This document shows, one piece after another, positions 21,380-31,274 of a stretch of DNA of 64,000 bases (within the stretch, counting starts at the first letter, position 1; each line of letters opens with the position of its first letter). The stretch lies in contig NZ_LGIT01000017.1 in the NCBI RefSeq assembly GCF_001187865.1, positions 1-64,000 of the forward strand, in the 5' to 3' direction. The position numbers were made by a program, and so were the translations under genes. The DNA is from Klebsiella sp. RIT-PI-d. Its GTDB lineage: Bacteria > Pseudomonadota > Gammaproteobacteria > Enterobacterales > Enterobacteriaceae. Below the pieces are notes generated by a model. That model had not been told where the DNA came from. It saw only the letters and a list, made by a program, of their open reading frames with translations, and ran no database searches.

Positions 21380-22615
21380 ATGGCTCTGAGTGATGTGAAG
21401 GTTCGTTCGGCTAAGCCTGAAGAAAAAGCCTATAAGCTGACTGATGGCGACGGCATGGTATTGCTGGTTCACCCCAACGGTTCCAAATATTGGCGACTGC
21501 GTTATCGCTTCGGTGGTAGAGAGAAGATGCTGGCGCTAGGGAAGTATCCTGAAGTTTCGTTAGCTGATGCTCGATCGCGGCGAGACGAAGCGCGTAAGCT
21601 TTTAGCTAACGACGTCGATCCCAGTGAAAACAAGAAAGCGGTTAAGGTAGAACAGGAGCAAGAGGCGATAACGTTTGAAGTGGTCGCCAGAGACTGGCAT
21701 GCCAGTAATCAGAAATGGTCTGAGTCGCACAGTGCTCGCGTGTTGAAAAGCCTCGAAGATAATCTCTTTGCTGTCATCGGTAAGCGGAACATTGCTGAAT
21801 TGAAGACGCGGGATCTTCTTGTACCCATCAAAGCGGTGGAGTCATCCGGGCGTCTCGAAGTCGCGGCTCGTTTGCAACAGCGTACTACCGCGATTATGCG
21901 CTTTGCTGTTCAGAGCGGCTTAATCGATTACAATCCCGCTCAAGAGATTGCCGGTGCGGTGGCTACGGCGAAAAGACAGCATCGTGCTGCTCTGGAACTC
22001 AATCGTATACCTGAATTGCTTCACCGTATCGATCACTATTCTGGAAGACCATTAACCCGACTTGCTGTCGAACTTACCTTGTTAGTTTTTATCCGCTCAA
22101 GCGAGCTGCGTTTTGCCCGCTGGTCAGAAGTCGATTTTGAAACGGCTATGTGGACGATTCCTGGTGAGCGTGAACCGCTGGAAGGTGTTAAGCATTCTCA
22201 ACGTGGTTCGAAGATGAGGACTCCTCATCTCGTTCCTTTGTCGCGACAAGCTCTCGCTATCTTGGAAAAGATCAAAAGCATGAATGGGAACCGTGACCTG
22301 ATCTTCGTAGGAGATCACGATCCGCGTAAACCCATGAGTGAGAACACGGTGAACAAGGCTCTACGAGTGATGGGCTATGACACGAAAACGGAAGTCTGTG
22401 GGCATGGTTTCAGGACAATGGCCTGTAGCTCATTGATTGAATCGGGTCTATGGTCGAGGGATGCCGTAGAGCGGCAGATGAGTCACCAGGAGCGTAACAC
22501 TGTGCGTGCGGCTTACATTCATAAGGCAGAGCATCTGGGGGAGAGGAGGTTAATGTTGCAGTGGTGGGCTGATTTTCTGGATGCGAATAGGGAGAAGGGG
22601 GGTGAGTCCGTTTGA
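21380..22615 (+). CDS. P4-type tyrosine integrase
   Basis: This is a site-specific recombinase that would integrate and excise the leuX-linked island. The 411-residue product begins MALSDVKVRSAKPEEKAYK, the usual P4-integrase N-terminus (DUF4102 arm-binding domain, residues 1-85). It has a core-binding domain (about 95-180) and a catalytic domain. Catalytic residues visible are Arg in FIRSSELRFARWSE, HGFR near residue 350 and the nucleophile Tyr in RAAYIHKAEHL. An AAAGGA ribosome site precedes the ATG at 21380. An upstream in-frame ATG at 21344 overlaps non-conserved sequence. It appears intact, so mobility is possible if attR survives. Confidence 0.93.
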   Translation: MALSDVKVRSAKPEEKAYKLTDGDGMVLLVHPNGSKYWRLRYRFGGREKMLALGKYPEVSLADARSRRDEARKLLANDVDPSENKKAVKVEQEQEAITFEVVARDWHASNQKWSESHSARVLKSLEDNLFAVIGKRNIAELKTRDLLVPIKAVESSGRLEVAARLQQRTTAIMRFAVQSGLIDYNPAQEIAGAVATAKRQHRAALELNRIPELLHRIDHYSGRPLTRLAVELTLLVFIRSSELRFARWSEVDFETAMWTIPGEREPLEGVKHSQRGSKMRTPHLVPLSRQALAILEKIKSMNGNRDLIFVGDHDPRKPMSENTVNKALRVMGYDTKTEVCGHGFRTMACSSLIESGLWSRDAVERQMSHQERNTVRAAYIHKAEHLGERRLMLQWWADFLDANREKGGESV

Positions 22616-22707
22616 TTACTCTAAAGACAAAAAATGATAGCAATAATTTGTTATAAGTTCCTGCAGTCCAAAGTATCACTAATTGACATATGACCTCACT
22701 GAAACCT

Positions 22708-22731
22708 ATGTCGGGTATCTATGCCCGACAT
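22708..22731. other. Inverted repeat upstream of the hsd operon
   Basis: A perfect 8-bp inverted repeat ATGTCGGG/CCCGACAT with an 8-nt loop lies 93 bp after int and about 150 bp before the small HTH gene. It has no T-run, so it may be a factor-independent stop for int or an operator for the HTH regulator. Confidence 0.35.
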
Positions 22732-22882
22732 GTATCCTGAATTTAAACATGTTAAATATACATGTCTTCCTGTCCAAACGTGTTTTCCCAACTGATGTAA
22801 TTTCATTTCAGCTTGAATTTTTTTATTTTTTTCGCATTTTGGGTTACGATTTGCATCGTTAAGCACAACGATAAGGACCATT

Positions 22883-23110
22883 ATGATCCGCTGCCATCTT
22901 GCTCGGCTCATGGGCGAACATAAGATGCGAATAGCTGATGTTGTCAGGGAAACTGGCCTGAGTCGCAACACTATCACTTTGCTTTACAAAGAGACGGCTC
23001 AGAAGGTGGACCTGGATACATTAGAAAGGCTTTGCGTGCTTTTTGACTGTGAAATACACGATTTACTGCAAAAGGTTCCTGCTTCGCAGAATCGTACAGA
23101 GAAAAATTAA
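22883..23110 (+). CDS. XRE/Cro-like HTH regulator of the hsd operon
   Basis: This is a 75-residue single-domain DNA-binding protein. The HTH is visible at residues 17-38 (MRIADVVRETGLSRNTITLLY), followed by the helical DLDTLERLCVLFDCEIHDLL typical of the short Cro/C1 group (HTH_26). Its stop overlaps the start of the first hsdM (TAATG), so it is the first gene of the restriction operon. It probably acts as a timing regulator, letting methylation precede restriction. An AAGGA ribosome site lies upstream. The control role is inferred from position. Confidence 0.8.
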   Translation: MIRCHLARLMGEHKMRIADVVRETGLSRNTITLLYKETAQKVDLDTLERLCVLFDCEIHDLLQKVPASQNRTEKN

Positions 23111-24609
23111 TGACACTGATTAACCTAAAGGATCTCGAGGCCCATCTTTGGCATGCAGCCCATATTATCACTGGGCCTATTGATGCGTCAGATTACAAAA
23201 CGTACATATTCCCAATCCTATTCTTCAAACGCATTTGTGATGTATATGACGAAGAATTTGCCGATGCGATGGAGAAGGTTGAGGATGCAGAGCTTGCCAA
23301 GGGGAAGATGTTTCACCGCATTCAGATACCAGAGAATTGCCACTGGCGCGATGTTTTCGCGGAGACCAAATACATTGGCCAAGCCTTAAAAGACTCCTTC
23401 CGTGGTATAGAACTGGCAAACCCTAAACTGCACGGCATTTTTGGCGATGCCAGCTGGACCAATAAAGAACGCCTTTCAGATGAGTTACTGGCTACGCTAC
23501 TTAATCACTTCAATAAGGTGAACTTGGGTGTTGCAAGTGTTCGTGACGATGATATGGGCCGCGCATACGAGTATCTAATCAAACGTTTTGCAGACAAAGC
23601 CAACAAAAAAGCTGGTGAATTCTACACCCCACGTACCATTGTTCGTTTAATGGTCAATATTCTGGATCCAAAAGCTGGTGAGAGCGTTTACGATCCTGCT
23701 TGCGGTACTGGCGGGATGCTGCTTGAAACCATTCACCATGTAAAAGAAAGCGGTGGCGATCCGCGCTTGCTAAAAATCAAAGGTCAGGAAAAGAACCTGA
23801 CTACAGAAGCTATTGCGCGTATGAATCTCTTCCTGCACGGGCAGGAAGATTTCGATATTGTTCGCGGGGATACGCTGCGTGAACCTAAGTTTTTACAAAG
23901 TGACCGTTTAGAAACCTTCGACTGCGTTGTTGCCAACCCACCATTTAGCTTGAAGGAATGGGGATACGATCTGTGGTCGAACGATCCCTATGGCCGTAAG
24001 CAATATGGTCTGGCGCCTAAAACAAATGGTGATTTTGCCTGGGTGCAGCATATGTTTGCTTCACTTAACGACAATGGACGTATGGCTGTCGTATTGCCTC
24101 ACGGTGTGCTGTTTCGCGGCGGAGCTGAGGGGGTAATTCGAACCAAATTGCTGCAAGAAAATCGCATTGTGGCGATTATTGGTGTCGCTTCCAATCTATT
24201 CTATGGCACTGGTATTCCTGCGTGTATTTTGGTGCTGCGCAAATCACGGCCGGCAGCGCATAAAGATCATGTATTGATCATCAATGCTGAAGAAATTTAT
24301 ACCAAGGGGCGTGCGCAGAATACGCTGTCCAACAAGCAGGCCGATGACATATACCAAATCTATCATGACCAGGCGCAACAGGGGCCAGATGCAAAAGAAA
24401 TTGAAGGCGTTGCGCGCTGGGTTCCTATGAAGGATATTGAAGAAAATGGCTTCAATCTAAATATTGCTCGTTATGTGCAAAAGCCACTCGAAGAAGAAAC
24501 CATCACTGTGGAAGAAGCGCTCAAAGATTTTCAACGGAAGCTGGCTGATCTGGAAAAAGCAGAAGAGGAGCTGGAAACCCTGTTTATCAAAGAAGGGTTT
24601 GAGGTATGA
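23110..24609 (+). CDS. hsdM: Type I restriction-modification methylase subunit (first copy)
   Basis: HsdM transfers methyl from S-adenosylmethionine to adenine N6 in the sequence set by HsdS. The 499-residue product has the N-terminal HsdM helical domain (residues 1-130), SAM motif I in DPACGTGGM (about 195-203) and the catalytic NPPF (about 276-279). A Glu/Lys-rich C-terminal coil (about 455-495) would bind HsdS. Its stop overlaps the second hsdM by four bases (ATGA). The duplicated methylase is unusual: the two copies share layout and many blocks (IDASDYK, LHG-FGDA-WTNKERL) but are clearly diverged. Confidence 0.93.
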   Translation: MTLINLKDLEAHLWHAAHIITGPIDASDYKTYIFPILFFKRICDVYDEEFADAMEKVEDAELAKGKMFHRIQIPENCHWRDVFAETKYIGQALKDSFRGIELANPKLHGIFGDASWTNKERLSDELLATLLNHFNKVNLGVASVRDDDMGRAYEYLIKRFADKANKKAGEFYTPRTIVRLMVNILDPKAGESVYDPACGTGGMLLETIHHVKESGGDPRLLKIKGQEKNLTTEAIARMNLFLHGQEDFDIVRGDTLREPKFLQSDRLETFDCVVANPPFSLKEWGYDLWSNDPYGRKQYGLAPKTNGDFAWVQHMFASLNDNGRMAVVLPHGVLFRGGAEGVIRTKLLQENRIVAIIGVASNLFYGTGIPACILVLRKSRPAAHKDHVLIINAEEIYTKGRAQNTLSNKQADDIYQIYHDQAQQGPDAKEIEGVARWVPMKDIEENGFNLNIARYVQKPLEEETITVEEALKDFQRKLADLEKAEEELETLFIKEGFEV

Positions 24610-26081
24610 GTACTATGAGTAATAAAAAGCTGGAAGAGCTGCTCTGGGGAGCCGCCGAATTTCTTCGTGGCCAAATTGACGCATCAGACTACAAGCAGTA
24701 TGTCTTTCCCTTGCTGTTTTATAAACGCCTGTCAGATGTTTATCTGGAAGAATATAACGAAGCACTGGAACTCCATGAAGGTGATGCAGAATATGCCGCC
24801 ATGCCGATGTTTCACCGTTTCAACATTCCCTCTGAGGCAGCTTGGGAAAAGGTCCGTAATACCAGTAAAAACATTGGTGAAGCTATCCAGAATGCGCTTC
24901 GACTAATCGAAGCCAATAACCCGCGTTTACATGGCGTCTTCGGTGATGCACAGTGGACCAATAAAGAGCGCCTGCCCGAGCATCTGCTGGCTGATCTTAT
25001 CGAGCATTTCAGTAAAATTCCTCTTGGCATTAAATCTGTCGCCCAGGATGATCTTGGTGAAGCCTACGAATACCTGATTAAAAAGTTCGCTGATGACTCC
25101 GGTCATACGGCAGCAGAGTTTTATACCAATCGAACAGTCGTGCATTTAATGACGCGCATTATGGGCTTAAAACCGGGTGAAACCGCCTATGATCCGACAT
25201 GCGGTACTGGCGGGATGTTGCTAAATGCAGTGATGGATCTTCGTGCAAGGGGGGAAGAGTGGCGCTCTGTGCACCTTTATGGCCAGGAAGTGAACCTGCT
25301 GACTTCCGCTATCGCCCGTATGAATATGTTTCTGCACGATATTGAAGAGTTTGATGTGCTGCGTGGTGATACTTTGGCTGAGCCAAAGTTTATTGAAAAC
25401 GATCGTCTCAAGCAGTTTGATGTGATTTTTGCCAACCCGCCGTACTCCATCAAAAAATGGAATCGTGACAAATTTGCTGCTGATCCATATGGGCGTAATC
25501 TCTATGGCGTGCCTCCACAAGGTTGTGCTGATTATGCGTTTTACACCCATATTATCAAAAGCCTGAAGCCTGATACCGGTCGCGCTGCCATGCTCTGGCC
25601 GCACGGTGTGCTGTTCCGCGATTCAGAGCAATCCATACGTAAACAGGTCATTGAATCGGACATTATTGAAGCGGTGATTGGTTTAGGGCCTAATCTTTTC
25701 TACAATTCACCGATGGAGTCTTGCGTAATTATTTTAAATCAGAATAAGAAAAATAAAGGGAGTATTCGCTTAGTAAATTGTAGGGATGAGTTGTCTAGAA
25801 GCAAGAATTTTAGCTTTCTATCCGAAATAAACATAGAAAAAATTATTAAGCTATGTACAAGTAGAGAAAAAGAAAAGCAAGCAAGAGATGTTAACTTAGA
25901 TGAAGTTGCAAAGAATCAGTACAGCTTGAATTTGGCGTTATACTTTATTTTTAAAGAGTCAAAGGCTACGACTACACAAGACGCAGTTGAAAAATATCTC
26001 GCTTCAAGAGTTAAAACAAGAAACTATGTCACAGATGCCTTATCGGGTATTTCTTCGATTGGCTATGAGGTAAATATTTAA
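24606..26081 (+). CDS. hsdM: Type I restriction-modification methylase subunit (second copy)
   Basis: This is a second complete HsdM of 491 residues, with SAM motif DPTCGTGGM (about residues 196-204) and catalytic NPPY (about 277-280). Both active-site motifs are intact, so it is not a simple relic. From about 25735 (residue 377 onward) base use turns sharply AT-rich and matches the following hsdS rather than the body of the gene. The C-terminal HsdS-contacting part seems to have been exchanged together with the specificity gene. The start overlaps the first hsdM stop, and its stop overlaps the hsdS start (TAATG). Confidence 0.92.
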   Translation: MSTMSNKKLEELLWGAAEFLRGQIDASDYKQYVFPLLFYKRLSDVYLEEYNEALELHEGDAEYAAMPMFHRFNIPSEAAWEKVRNTSKNIGEAIQNALRLIEANNPRLHGVFGDAQWTNKERLPEHLLADLIEHFSKIPLGIKSVAQDDLGEAYEYLIKKFADDSGHTAAEFYTNRTVVHLMTRIMGLKPGETAYDPTCGTGGMLLNAVMDLRARGEEWRSVHLYGQEVNLLTSAIARMNMFLHDIEEFDVLRGDTLAEPKFIENDRLKQFDVIFANPPYSIKKWNRDKFAADPYGRNLYGVPPQGCADYAFYTHIIKSLKPDTGRAAMLWPHGVLFRDSEQSIRKQVIESDIIEAVIGLGPNLFYNSPMESCVIILNQNKKNKGSIRLVNCRDELSRSKNFSFLSEINIEKIIKLCTSREKEKQARDVNLDEVAKNQYSLNLALYFIFKESKATTTQDAVEKYLASRVKTRNYVTDALSGISSIGYEVNI

Positions 26082-27214
26082 TGATAAAGCTTCAACAGGT
26101 TTTGTTTGAGCAGCCTAGGAAAATCACCCACCCTGTTGCAAAACATGTAAAATATTGTGTGAGAGGAGAAGATTTTGACACTGATTATCTTTTTTTTAGG
26201 AGGAAAACTCCACTAAGTGAGGCTGGCCCCACCTTTCATAGACATTTCAAGCCTGGTGAAATTCTTTACATGACCAGAAATCCAAGGCTAAGAAAAGTTG
26301 CACAACCCGACTTTGAAGGTGTTGCTGCTAATACAACACTTGTACTTGATGAAGAAGTAAATGCAATACTAATACCTGGAATTGTAAAATATATACTTAG
26401 CTCAGATAAATTCCATGAATATGCTAAATCCGTCCAGGTAGGGTCAACTAATCCTTTTACTAAGTGGAAGGATTTGAAAGAGTTTGAGTTTTCTCCTCCT
26501 TCACAAAAACGGCAAAAAGAGTTATTGAAATTACTAGAAAAAATTGAGCAAAATTTAAAGTACTTGGAGTCTTATACAGAGAGTCTATTTAATCTTGAAC
26601 GGATTATATCTTATGATTTTTTCAAATCATATTCAACTGGCTATTCACCTATTGATACTATAATGGAATCGCAGCCCGAAAGTGGTTATTCACCTAATGA
26701 GCATTGGGAAGATACTGGGAAATATGTTTTGAATTTAAGCTGCTTATCTAAGTCGGGCTTCACAAAATCTAGGTTGAAGCCTGTAGTTGACAAGGATTTT
26801 GTTAAAAATTTAGTTTTGTCAAAAGGTGATTTTTTGATCTCAAGAGCCAATACGTTTGATCTAGTAGGGCTCTGTGGAATTTTTAATGAACAACGTGAGG
26901 ATGTAATATTTCCCGATACAATGTGGAGGCTGAAATTTAAACCAGATGTCAATAAAGAACTAGTATTAAATTACTTGCTATCTCCACAAGGGCGGTGTTC
27001 TATTCAAAGGTTAGCTGCAGGTACTAGCGGCAGCATGAAAAAAATAAATAAAAAAGGTTTTTCTTCCATAAAGATACCTATAATTGAAAAAAATGAAGGG
27101 TGCAAGTATTGCAGCGTAGTCAGAAATATCCGTCTCGCTTTCGATGAGTCTTGTTTAAAAAAAGAAAACTTGATTCAAATAAGGAAAAATATAACTGAGG
27201 AGCTAGTTGGTTAA
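26081..27214 (+). CDS. hsdS: Type I restriction specificity subunit
   Basis: HsdS reads the bipartite DNA target and positions the methylase and nuclease subunits. The 377 residues show two target-recognition halves (about 1-130 and 170-345), each ending in a conserved helix (KLLEKIEQNLKYLESYTESL near 146-165, and the C-terminal end). The first half has the typical LYMTRNPRLRKVAQPDFEGV strand pattern. The second has PDTMWRLKFKP and the AAGTSGSMKKINKKGFSSIKIP motif. The gene is far richer in A+T than hsdM copy one and hsdR, a sign of recent exchange. The recognition sequence cannot be predicted by eye. Confidence 0.88.
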   Translation: MIKLQQVLFEQPRKITHPVAKHVKYCVRGEDFDTDYLFFRRKTPLSEAGPTFHRHFKPGEILYMTRNPRLRKVAQPDFEGVAANTTLVLDEEVNAILIPGIVKYILSSDKFHEYAKSVQVGSTNPFTKWKDLKEFEFSPPSQKRQKELLKLLEKIEQNLKYLESYTESLFNLERIISYDFFKSYSTGYSPIDTIMESQPESGYSPNEHWEDTGKYVLNLSCLSKSGFTKSRLKPVVDKDFVKNLVLSKGDFLISRANTFDLVGLCGIFNEQREDVIFPDTMWRLKFKPDVNKELVLNYLLSPQGRCSIQRLAAGTSGSMKKINKKGFSSIKIPIIEKNEGCKYCSVVRNIRLAFDESCLKKENLIQIRKNITEELVG

Positions 27215-27215
27215 T

Positions 27216-30200
27216 ATGTTTAACGAACAAACCGTCACAGAAAATGGAATTATCGACCGTTTAAAAGGTTTAAGCGGGATCAGGTGGATATACTGCCACG
27301 GTGAAAATTTGCCTAAACAAGCGCAGGATATTTTCGTTGATGAGTGGGTAAAAGACGCTCTTTGTTCGTTAAACCCTGATATCGACAGGCAGCCAGATTA
27401 CGCCGATGAAGTCATCTATAAGCTGCGTGGTGTGGTGTTGGAAGCCCGCCATACCGGTTTAGTAAAGGCCAATGAAAACTTCCAGGAATGGTTGATGGCC
27501 GACAAAACCTTGCCGTTTGGCGAGAATGGCGACCATATTACCATCAATCTGATTGATTTTGACAATATAGAAAATAATCACTTTGTGGTGGCACAGCAGG
27601 TCCACTATATCGCGGCCACTGAAGTCTATTTTGATATTGTCCTTTATGTGAACGGCATACCACTAGTAGTAGGCGAAGTTAAAACTGCAACGCGGCCCAG
27701 CGTGACCTGGCAAGACGGTGCCGCCGACTTCATGGGTGGCAAAAAGTACTATTGGAAAAATGTTGAATCTTACTTTGTCCCTAACTTGCTGTGTTTTGCC
27801 AGCGAAGGTAAAACCTTTGCCTATGGTGCCATTAATGCCCGAGTTAAAGACTGGGGGCCCTGGCATAATACTGAGCTTCGTGACGAGATTCTGCCGGGAT
27901 TGGCTTCGGTACTCAACAGTTGCGAGAGTTTGTTACATCCACAGACCTTATTGCAGCTACTGGAATCTTTTGCATTATTTTCAACCGTCAAAATGGGCAA
28001 AAATACTTCACCTAAACGCGTTAAAATCCTGCCGCGTTATCCGCAATTTGAAGCAGCAAAACAAATTGTTGAGCGTGTTCGTAGAGGCTATCCAAAAAAA
28101 GGTCTGATTTGGCATTTTCAGGGATCGGGGAAATCCTTGCTGATGCTTTACGCCGCCAAAATGCTGCGTGCCGACAATGCGTTAAAAAACCCGACGGTAC
28201 TCATTGTTGTGGACCGGAGGGATCTGGACAGTCAAATTAATGAAACTTTTGGTGGGGCCGACGTTAAGAATCTGATTAAAGTGCAAAGTTGTAAAAAACT
28301 TGGCGAATACATTGAGCAAGACAGCCGTGGCATTTTAATCACCACCATCTTTAAATTTAAAGATATCGACATTGACGATAGCAACCCCAATGGCCTGAAC
28401 AACCGTGACAACATCATTGTATTGGTTGACGAAGCTCACCGTACCCAAGAAGGTGGGTTAGGCGAGAAAATGCGCTGGGCGTTGCCCAATGCCCACTTCT
28501 ATGGCCTGACTGGCACACCGATTTCTGGCATTGATCGTAATACATTCAAATTGTTCGGTGCCGAAGAAGATCCAGGTCGCTATATGAGTCGCTATAGCTA
28601 TAAGCAGTCGATCCGTGATGGCGCGACTAACCCGGTGAAGTTCGAACCTCGGCTGGCTGAGCTCCGAGTGGATCGTGATGCCATCAATGATGAGTTCGAG
28701 CAACTTGCCACTGATAATAATTTAAATGAAGAAGAAAAAGCAGCATTGTCCAGACGTGCCGGCAAGCTGGCAATTATGCTGAAATCTCCCAGACGTATGG
28801 CTGCGGTGAGTAATGACATTGTTGAGCATTTTACCAGCCATGTTATGCCGAAAAAGATGAAAGGCATGGTTGTGGTATACGATCGCGAAGCCTGCGTGCA
28901 GATGTATTATTTGCTTGGTGAAAAGCTCGGTTTTGATGCAGTTGAAGTGGTTATGAACGTTGACCAGGCTCCGGTTAAAGTAGAAGAGGGCGGCAAAAAA
29001 GATAAGCTCAACAAGGACTGGCTTAAATGGCATGATGAGTTGAAGCTGCCTGTTAAAGAAGTCGATTTCGAACGCTGGCAGCACATTGATGCGGAAGAGC
29101 AGGTACAGAAGGATCTGATTGAATGCTTTAAAGATCCTGTGCATCCGTTACAGCTTATCATCGTTACCGCCAAGCTGCTTACGGGCTTTGATGCGCCAAT
29201 TTGCTACTGCATGTACCTCGATAAGCCTCTACGTGCTCATACTCTTCTTCAGGCCATGTGCCGAACCAACCGGTTGTATGAAACCGATGATGTACGCAAG
29301 GACATGGGATTAATTATCGACTACCTCGGCGTTTTCGAAAATCTGCGTACCGCTCTGGCCTACAACCCTGAAGAAATTGAAGGGGTTGTAGAGGGAATCG
29401 AGGCATTTAAAGAGTTATTGCCGTTACAACTGAATAAATGTCTGTCCTTCTTCCCTAGTGTGGATCGGTCCATAGAAGGTTTTGAAGGCATTATGGCTGC
29501 GCAGGAATGCCTGCCAACCAACGAAAAACGCGATGAATTTGCTGCCAGTTTTGGGGTGTTATCCAAGTTATGGTCGGCTATCAACCCTGATCCTTTTTTG
29601 GCCCCTTATCGTCAGGACTATAAATGGCTGGCGCAAATTTATGAATCGGTGCGTCCGGTGGGGCAGACAGGTGCGCTTGTTTGGGCTGCCCTTGGCCCCG
29701 AAACAATTAAGATGATTCATGAGCATACCGATATCAACCGTATTCGTGATGATATTGACGAGTTGATCATGGACGAGCACGCTATTTTTACCCTGACCGC
29801 TAAAGAACAGGAACAACGCGCCAAACGCCTGGAGATTGATCTTATGGGGCGTTTGCGCGGCAGTCATGATCCTAAATTTGTGGCTTTGGGTGAACGCCTT
29901 GAAAAACTTCGTCAGGATTATGAAGCTGGTGTTATCAAGGCTATCGACTGGTTGAAAGGTCTATTGGATGCTGCGAAAGATACAGTACAAGCCGAACGCG
30001 AAACGGGTGAGCACCCAGTAACTGAAGCTGATAATAAACAGGCGTTGACCAAGCTTTTCTTGGAAACACGCCCAGAAACTACCCCTAAGTTAATCGGTGA
30101 TGTTGTAGAGCAAATTGATAAAATCGTGAAAGCTACCCGCTTTGATGGCTGGCAAAATTCCAACAGTGGCCCACGTGAAATCCAAAAGGCGCTTTTGTTG

Positions 30201-30278
30201 ACTCTGGCTCAGTTTGGACTAGGGAAAGATAAAGAGTTGTTCCGGAAAGCGTATGGGTACATTGAGGGACATTATTGA
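27216..30278 (+). CDS. hsdR: Type I restriction endonuclease/translocase subunit
   Basis: HsdR cleaves unmethylated DNA after ATP-driven translocation. The product is about 1020 residues. An N-terminal PD-(D/E)XK nuclease has the core GEVKTATRP (about residues 153-161). A superfamily 2 helicase follows with Walker A FQGSGKSLLM (about 300), DEAH in VDEAHRT, GLTGTPI, and motif VI in QAMCRTNRLY. A helical C-terminal domain binds the methylase. I use ATG at 27216. An in-frame TTG at 27207, which overlaps the hsdS stop, is better spaced from GAGGAG and could be used instead. All motifs are intact. Confidence 0.93.
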   Translation: MFNEQTVTENGIIDRLKGLSGIRWIYCHGENLPKQAQDIFVDEWVKDALCSLNPDIDRQPDYADEVIYKLRGVVLEARHTGLVKANENFQEWLMADKTLPFGENGDHITINLIDFDNIENNHFVVAQQVHYIAATEVYFDIVLYVNGIPLVVGEVKTATRPSVTWQDGAADFMGGKKYYWKNVESYFVPNLLCFASEGKTFAYGAINARVKDWGPWHNTELRDEILPGLASVLNSCESLLHPQTLLQLLESFALFSTVKMGKNTSPKRVKILPRYPQFEAAKQIVERVRRGYPKKGLIWHFQGSGKSLLMLYAAKMLRADNALKNPTVLIVVDRRDLDSQINETFGGADVKNLIKVQSCKKLGEYIEQDSRGILITTIFKFKDIDIDDSNPNGLNNRDNIIVLVDEAHRTQEGGLGEKMRWALPNAHFYGLTGTPISGIDRNTFKLFGAEEDPGRYMSRYSYKQSIRDGATNPVKFEPRLAELRVDRDAINDEFEQLATDNNLNEEEKAALSRRAGKLAIMLKSPRRMAAVSNDIVEHFTSHVMPKKMKGMVVVYDREACVQMYYLLGEKLGFDAVEVVMNVDQAPVKVEEGGKKDKLNKDWLKWHDELKLPVKEVDFERWQHIDAEEQVQKDLIECFKDPVHPLQLIIVTAKLLTGFDAPICYCMYLDKPLRAHTLLQAMCRTNRLYETDDVRKDMGLIIDYLGVFENLRTALAYNPEEIEGVVEGIEAFKELLPLQLNKCLSFFPSVDRSIEGFEGIMAAQECLPTNEKRDEFAASFGVLSKLWSAINPDPFLAPYRQDYKWLAQIYESVRPVGQTGALVWAALGPETIKMIHEHTDINRIRDDIDELIMDEHAIFTLTAKEQEQRAKRLEIDLMGRLRGSHDPKFVALGERLEKLRQDYEAGVIKAIDWLKGLLDAAKDTVQAERETGEHPVTEADNKQALTKLFLETRPETTPKLIGDVVEQIDKIVKATRFDGWQNSNSGPREIQKALLLTLAQFGLGKDKELFRKAYGYIEGHY

Positions 30279-30530
30279 ATTTATTCAATGCATTAACTTT
30301 ATTCACTGATTACAGAATGCAACTGAGACACTTTGAGCACAGCTGGTCTAGGTTGCACACTAAGTGATAGGTAAGTTAGTTTATAAATGGATAAGTTGGT
30401 GAGATGATAAAACTACCTTGATAAAAGAACTGTGTTTTTGTACAGTTGTTGGGTGACAGTTCAAATGATCAGTTATTAGTTGCATATCATTCTCAGATAA
30501 CATCACAAAAAATGGATACTATCTGGAATT

Positions 30531-31274
30531 ATGGCACGATTAAAAATAGGGCGATTATTGCCGGGTTTTAGGTCGGTGGGGATAGGTTCAAGACGCCCTG
30601 TTAGAGGGACTGCACTAATTGATAATGAAGAGTTCACAGTCATTGCAAAAAGTATTCCTGACCGTGAATTAGCAATTGAACTGGTTTGCTCTTGCATTGG
30701 TAGAGAAATCGGCCTGCCGATTCCTGAACCGGTTCTACTACTTAACGCTGATGGAAAATGGCATTTTGGCAGCATAGACCTCGGGCATCCAAACCTACAA
30801 CAAGTGGCAGTTTGTGATGATGCAGCCATAATCGCCAAGCTTGAAAGATGGCCTGGTTTAGTTAGAGCTGCGTGCTTTGATGAGTGGATAGCCAACCCTG
30901 ATAGAGGGGATGAAAATTTACTCTTTGATGGTAATGGATTCATTTTGATTGACCATGGCTTAGCAATTCCTCAGGGGATGAGTTCTAGCGATTGGACAGA
31001 CGATTATTATTCTAATCAATTACTTGATGTAGTAAATGGAGGGTGCCAAGGCTCTAGCACAGAGAAGACGGCTAGAGCTCAAGAGATGATGGAGTGGTCC
31101 GCTAATGTAGAAGGCTTTAGTTCAATCTATGGTCCTGATGCATTTCCGGAATACATTGAGCCCAAGTATAGAGAAACTCTGTCTGATTTTCTTACAGCTC
31201 GGATTGAGAGTTTAAGTAGTGAGCTATATCGTAAATTGAATCCTGAACAAGGGGCGTTGAACTTAAATGATTAA
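30531..31274 (+). CDS. HipA-like kinase (HipA_2 type)
   Basis: The 247-residue protein resembles short HipA-family Ser/Thr kinases common in defence islands. It has a LAIELVCSCIGREIGLPIPEP segment (C-helix region, residues 47-67), a catalytic loop NPDRGDENLL (D124, N129) and a metal-binding DHG (D141) in place of the DFG-type motif. It lacks the full HipA N-terminal lobe and any HipB antitoxin gene. The overlapping downstream gene suggests a two-protein module. Targets are unknown; HipA itself phosphorylates glutamyl-tRNA synthetase, but that cannot be assumed here. Confidence 0.7.
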   Translation: MARLKIGRLLPGFRSVGIGSRRPVRGTALIDNEEFTVIAKSIPDRELAIELVCSCIGREIGLPIPEPVLLLNADGKWHFGSIDLGHPNLQQVAVCDDAAIIAKLERWPGLVRAACFDEWIANPDRGDENLLFDGNGFILIDHGLAIPQGMSSSDWTDDYYSNQLLDVVNGGCQGSSTEKTARAQEMMEWSANVEGFSSIYGPDAFPEYIEPKYRETLSDFLTARIESLSSELYRKLNPEQGALNLND

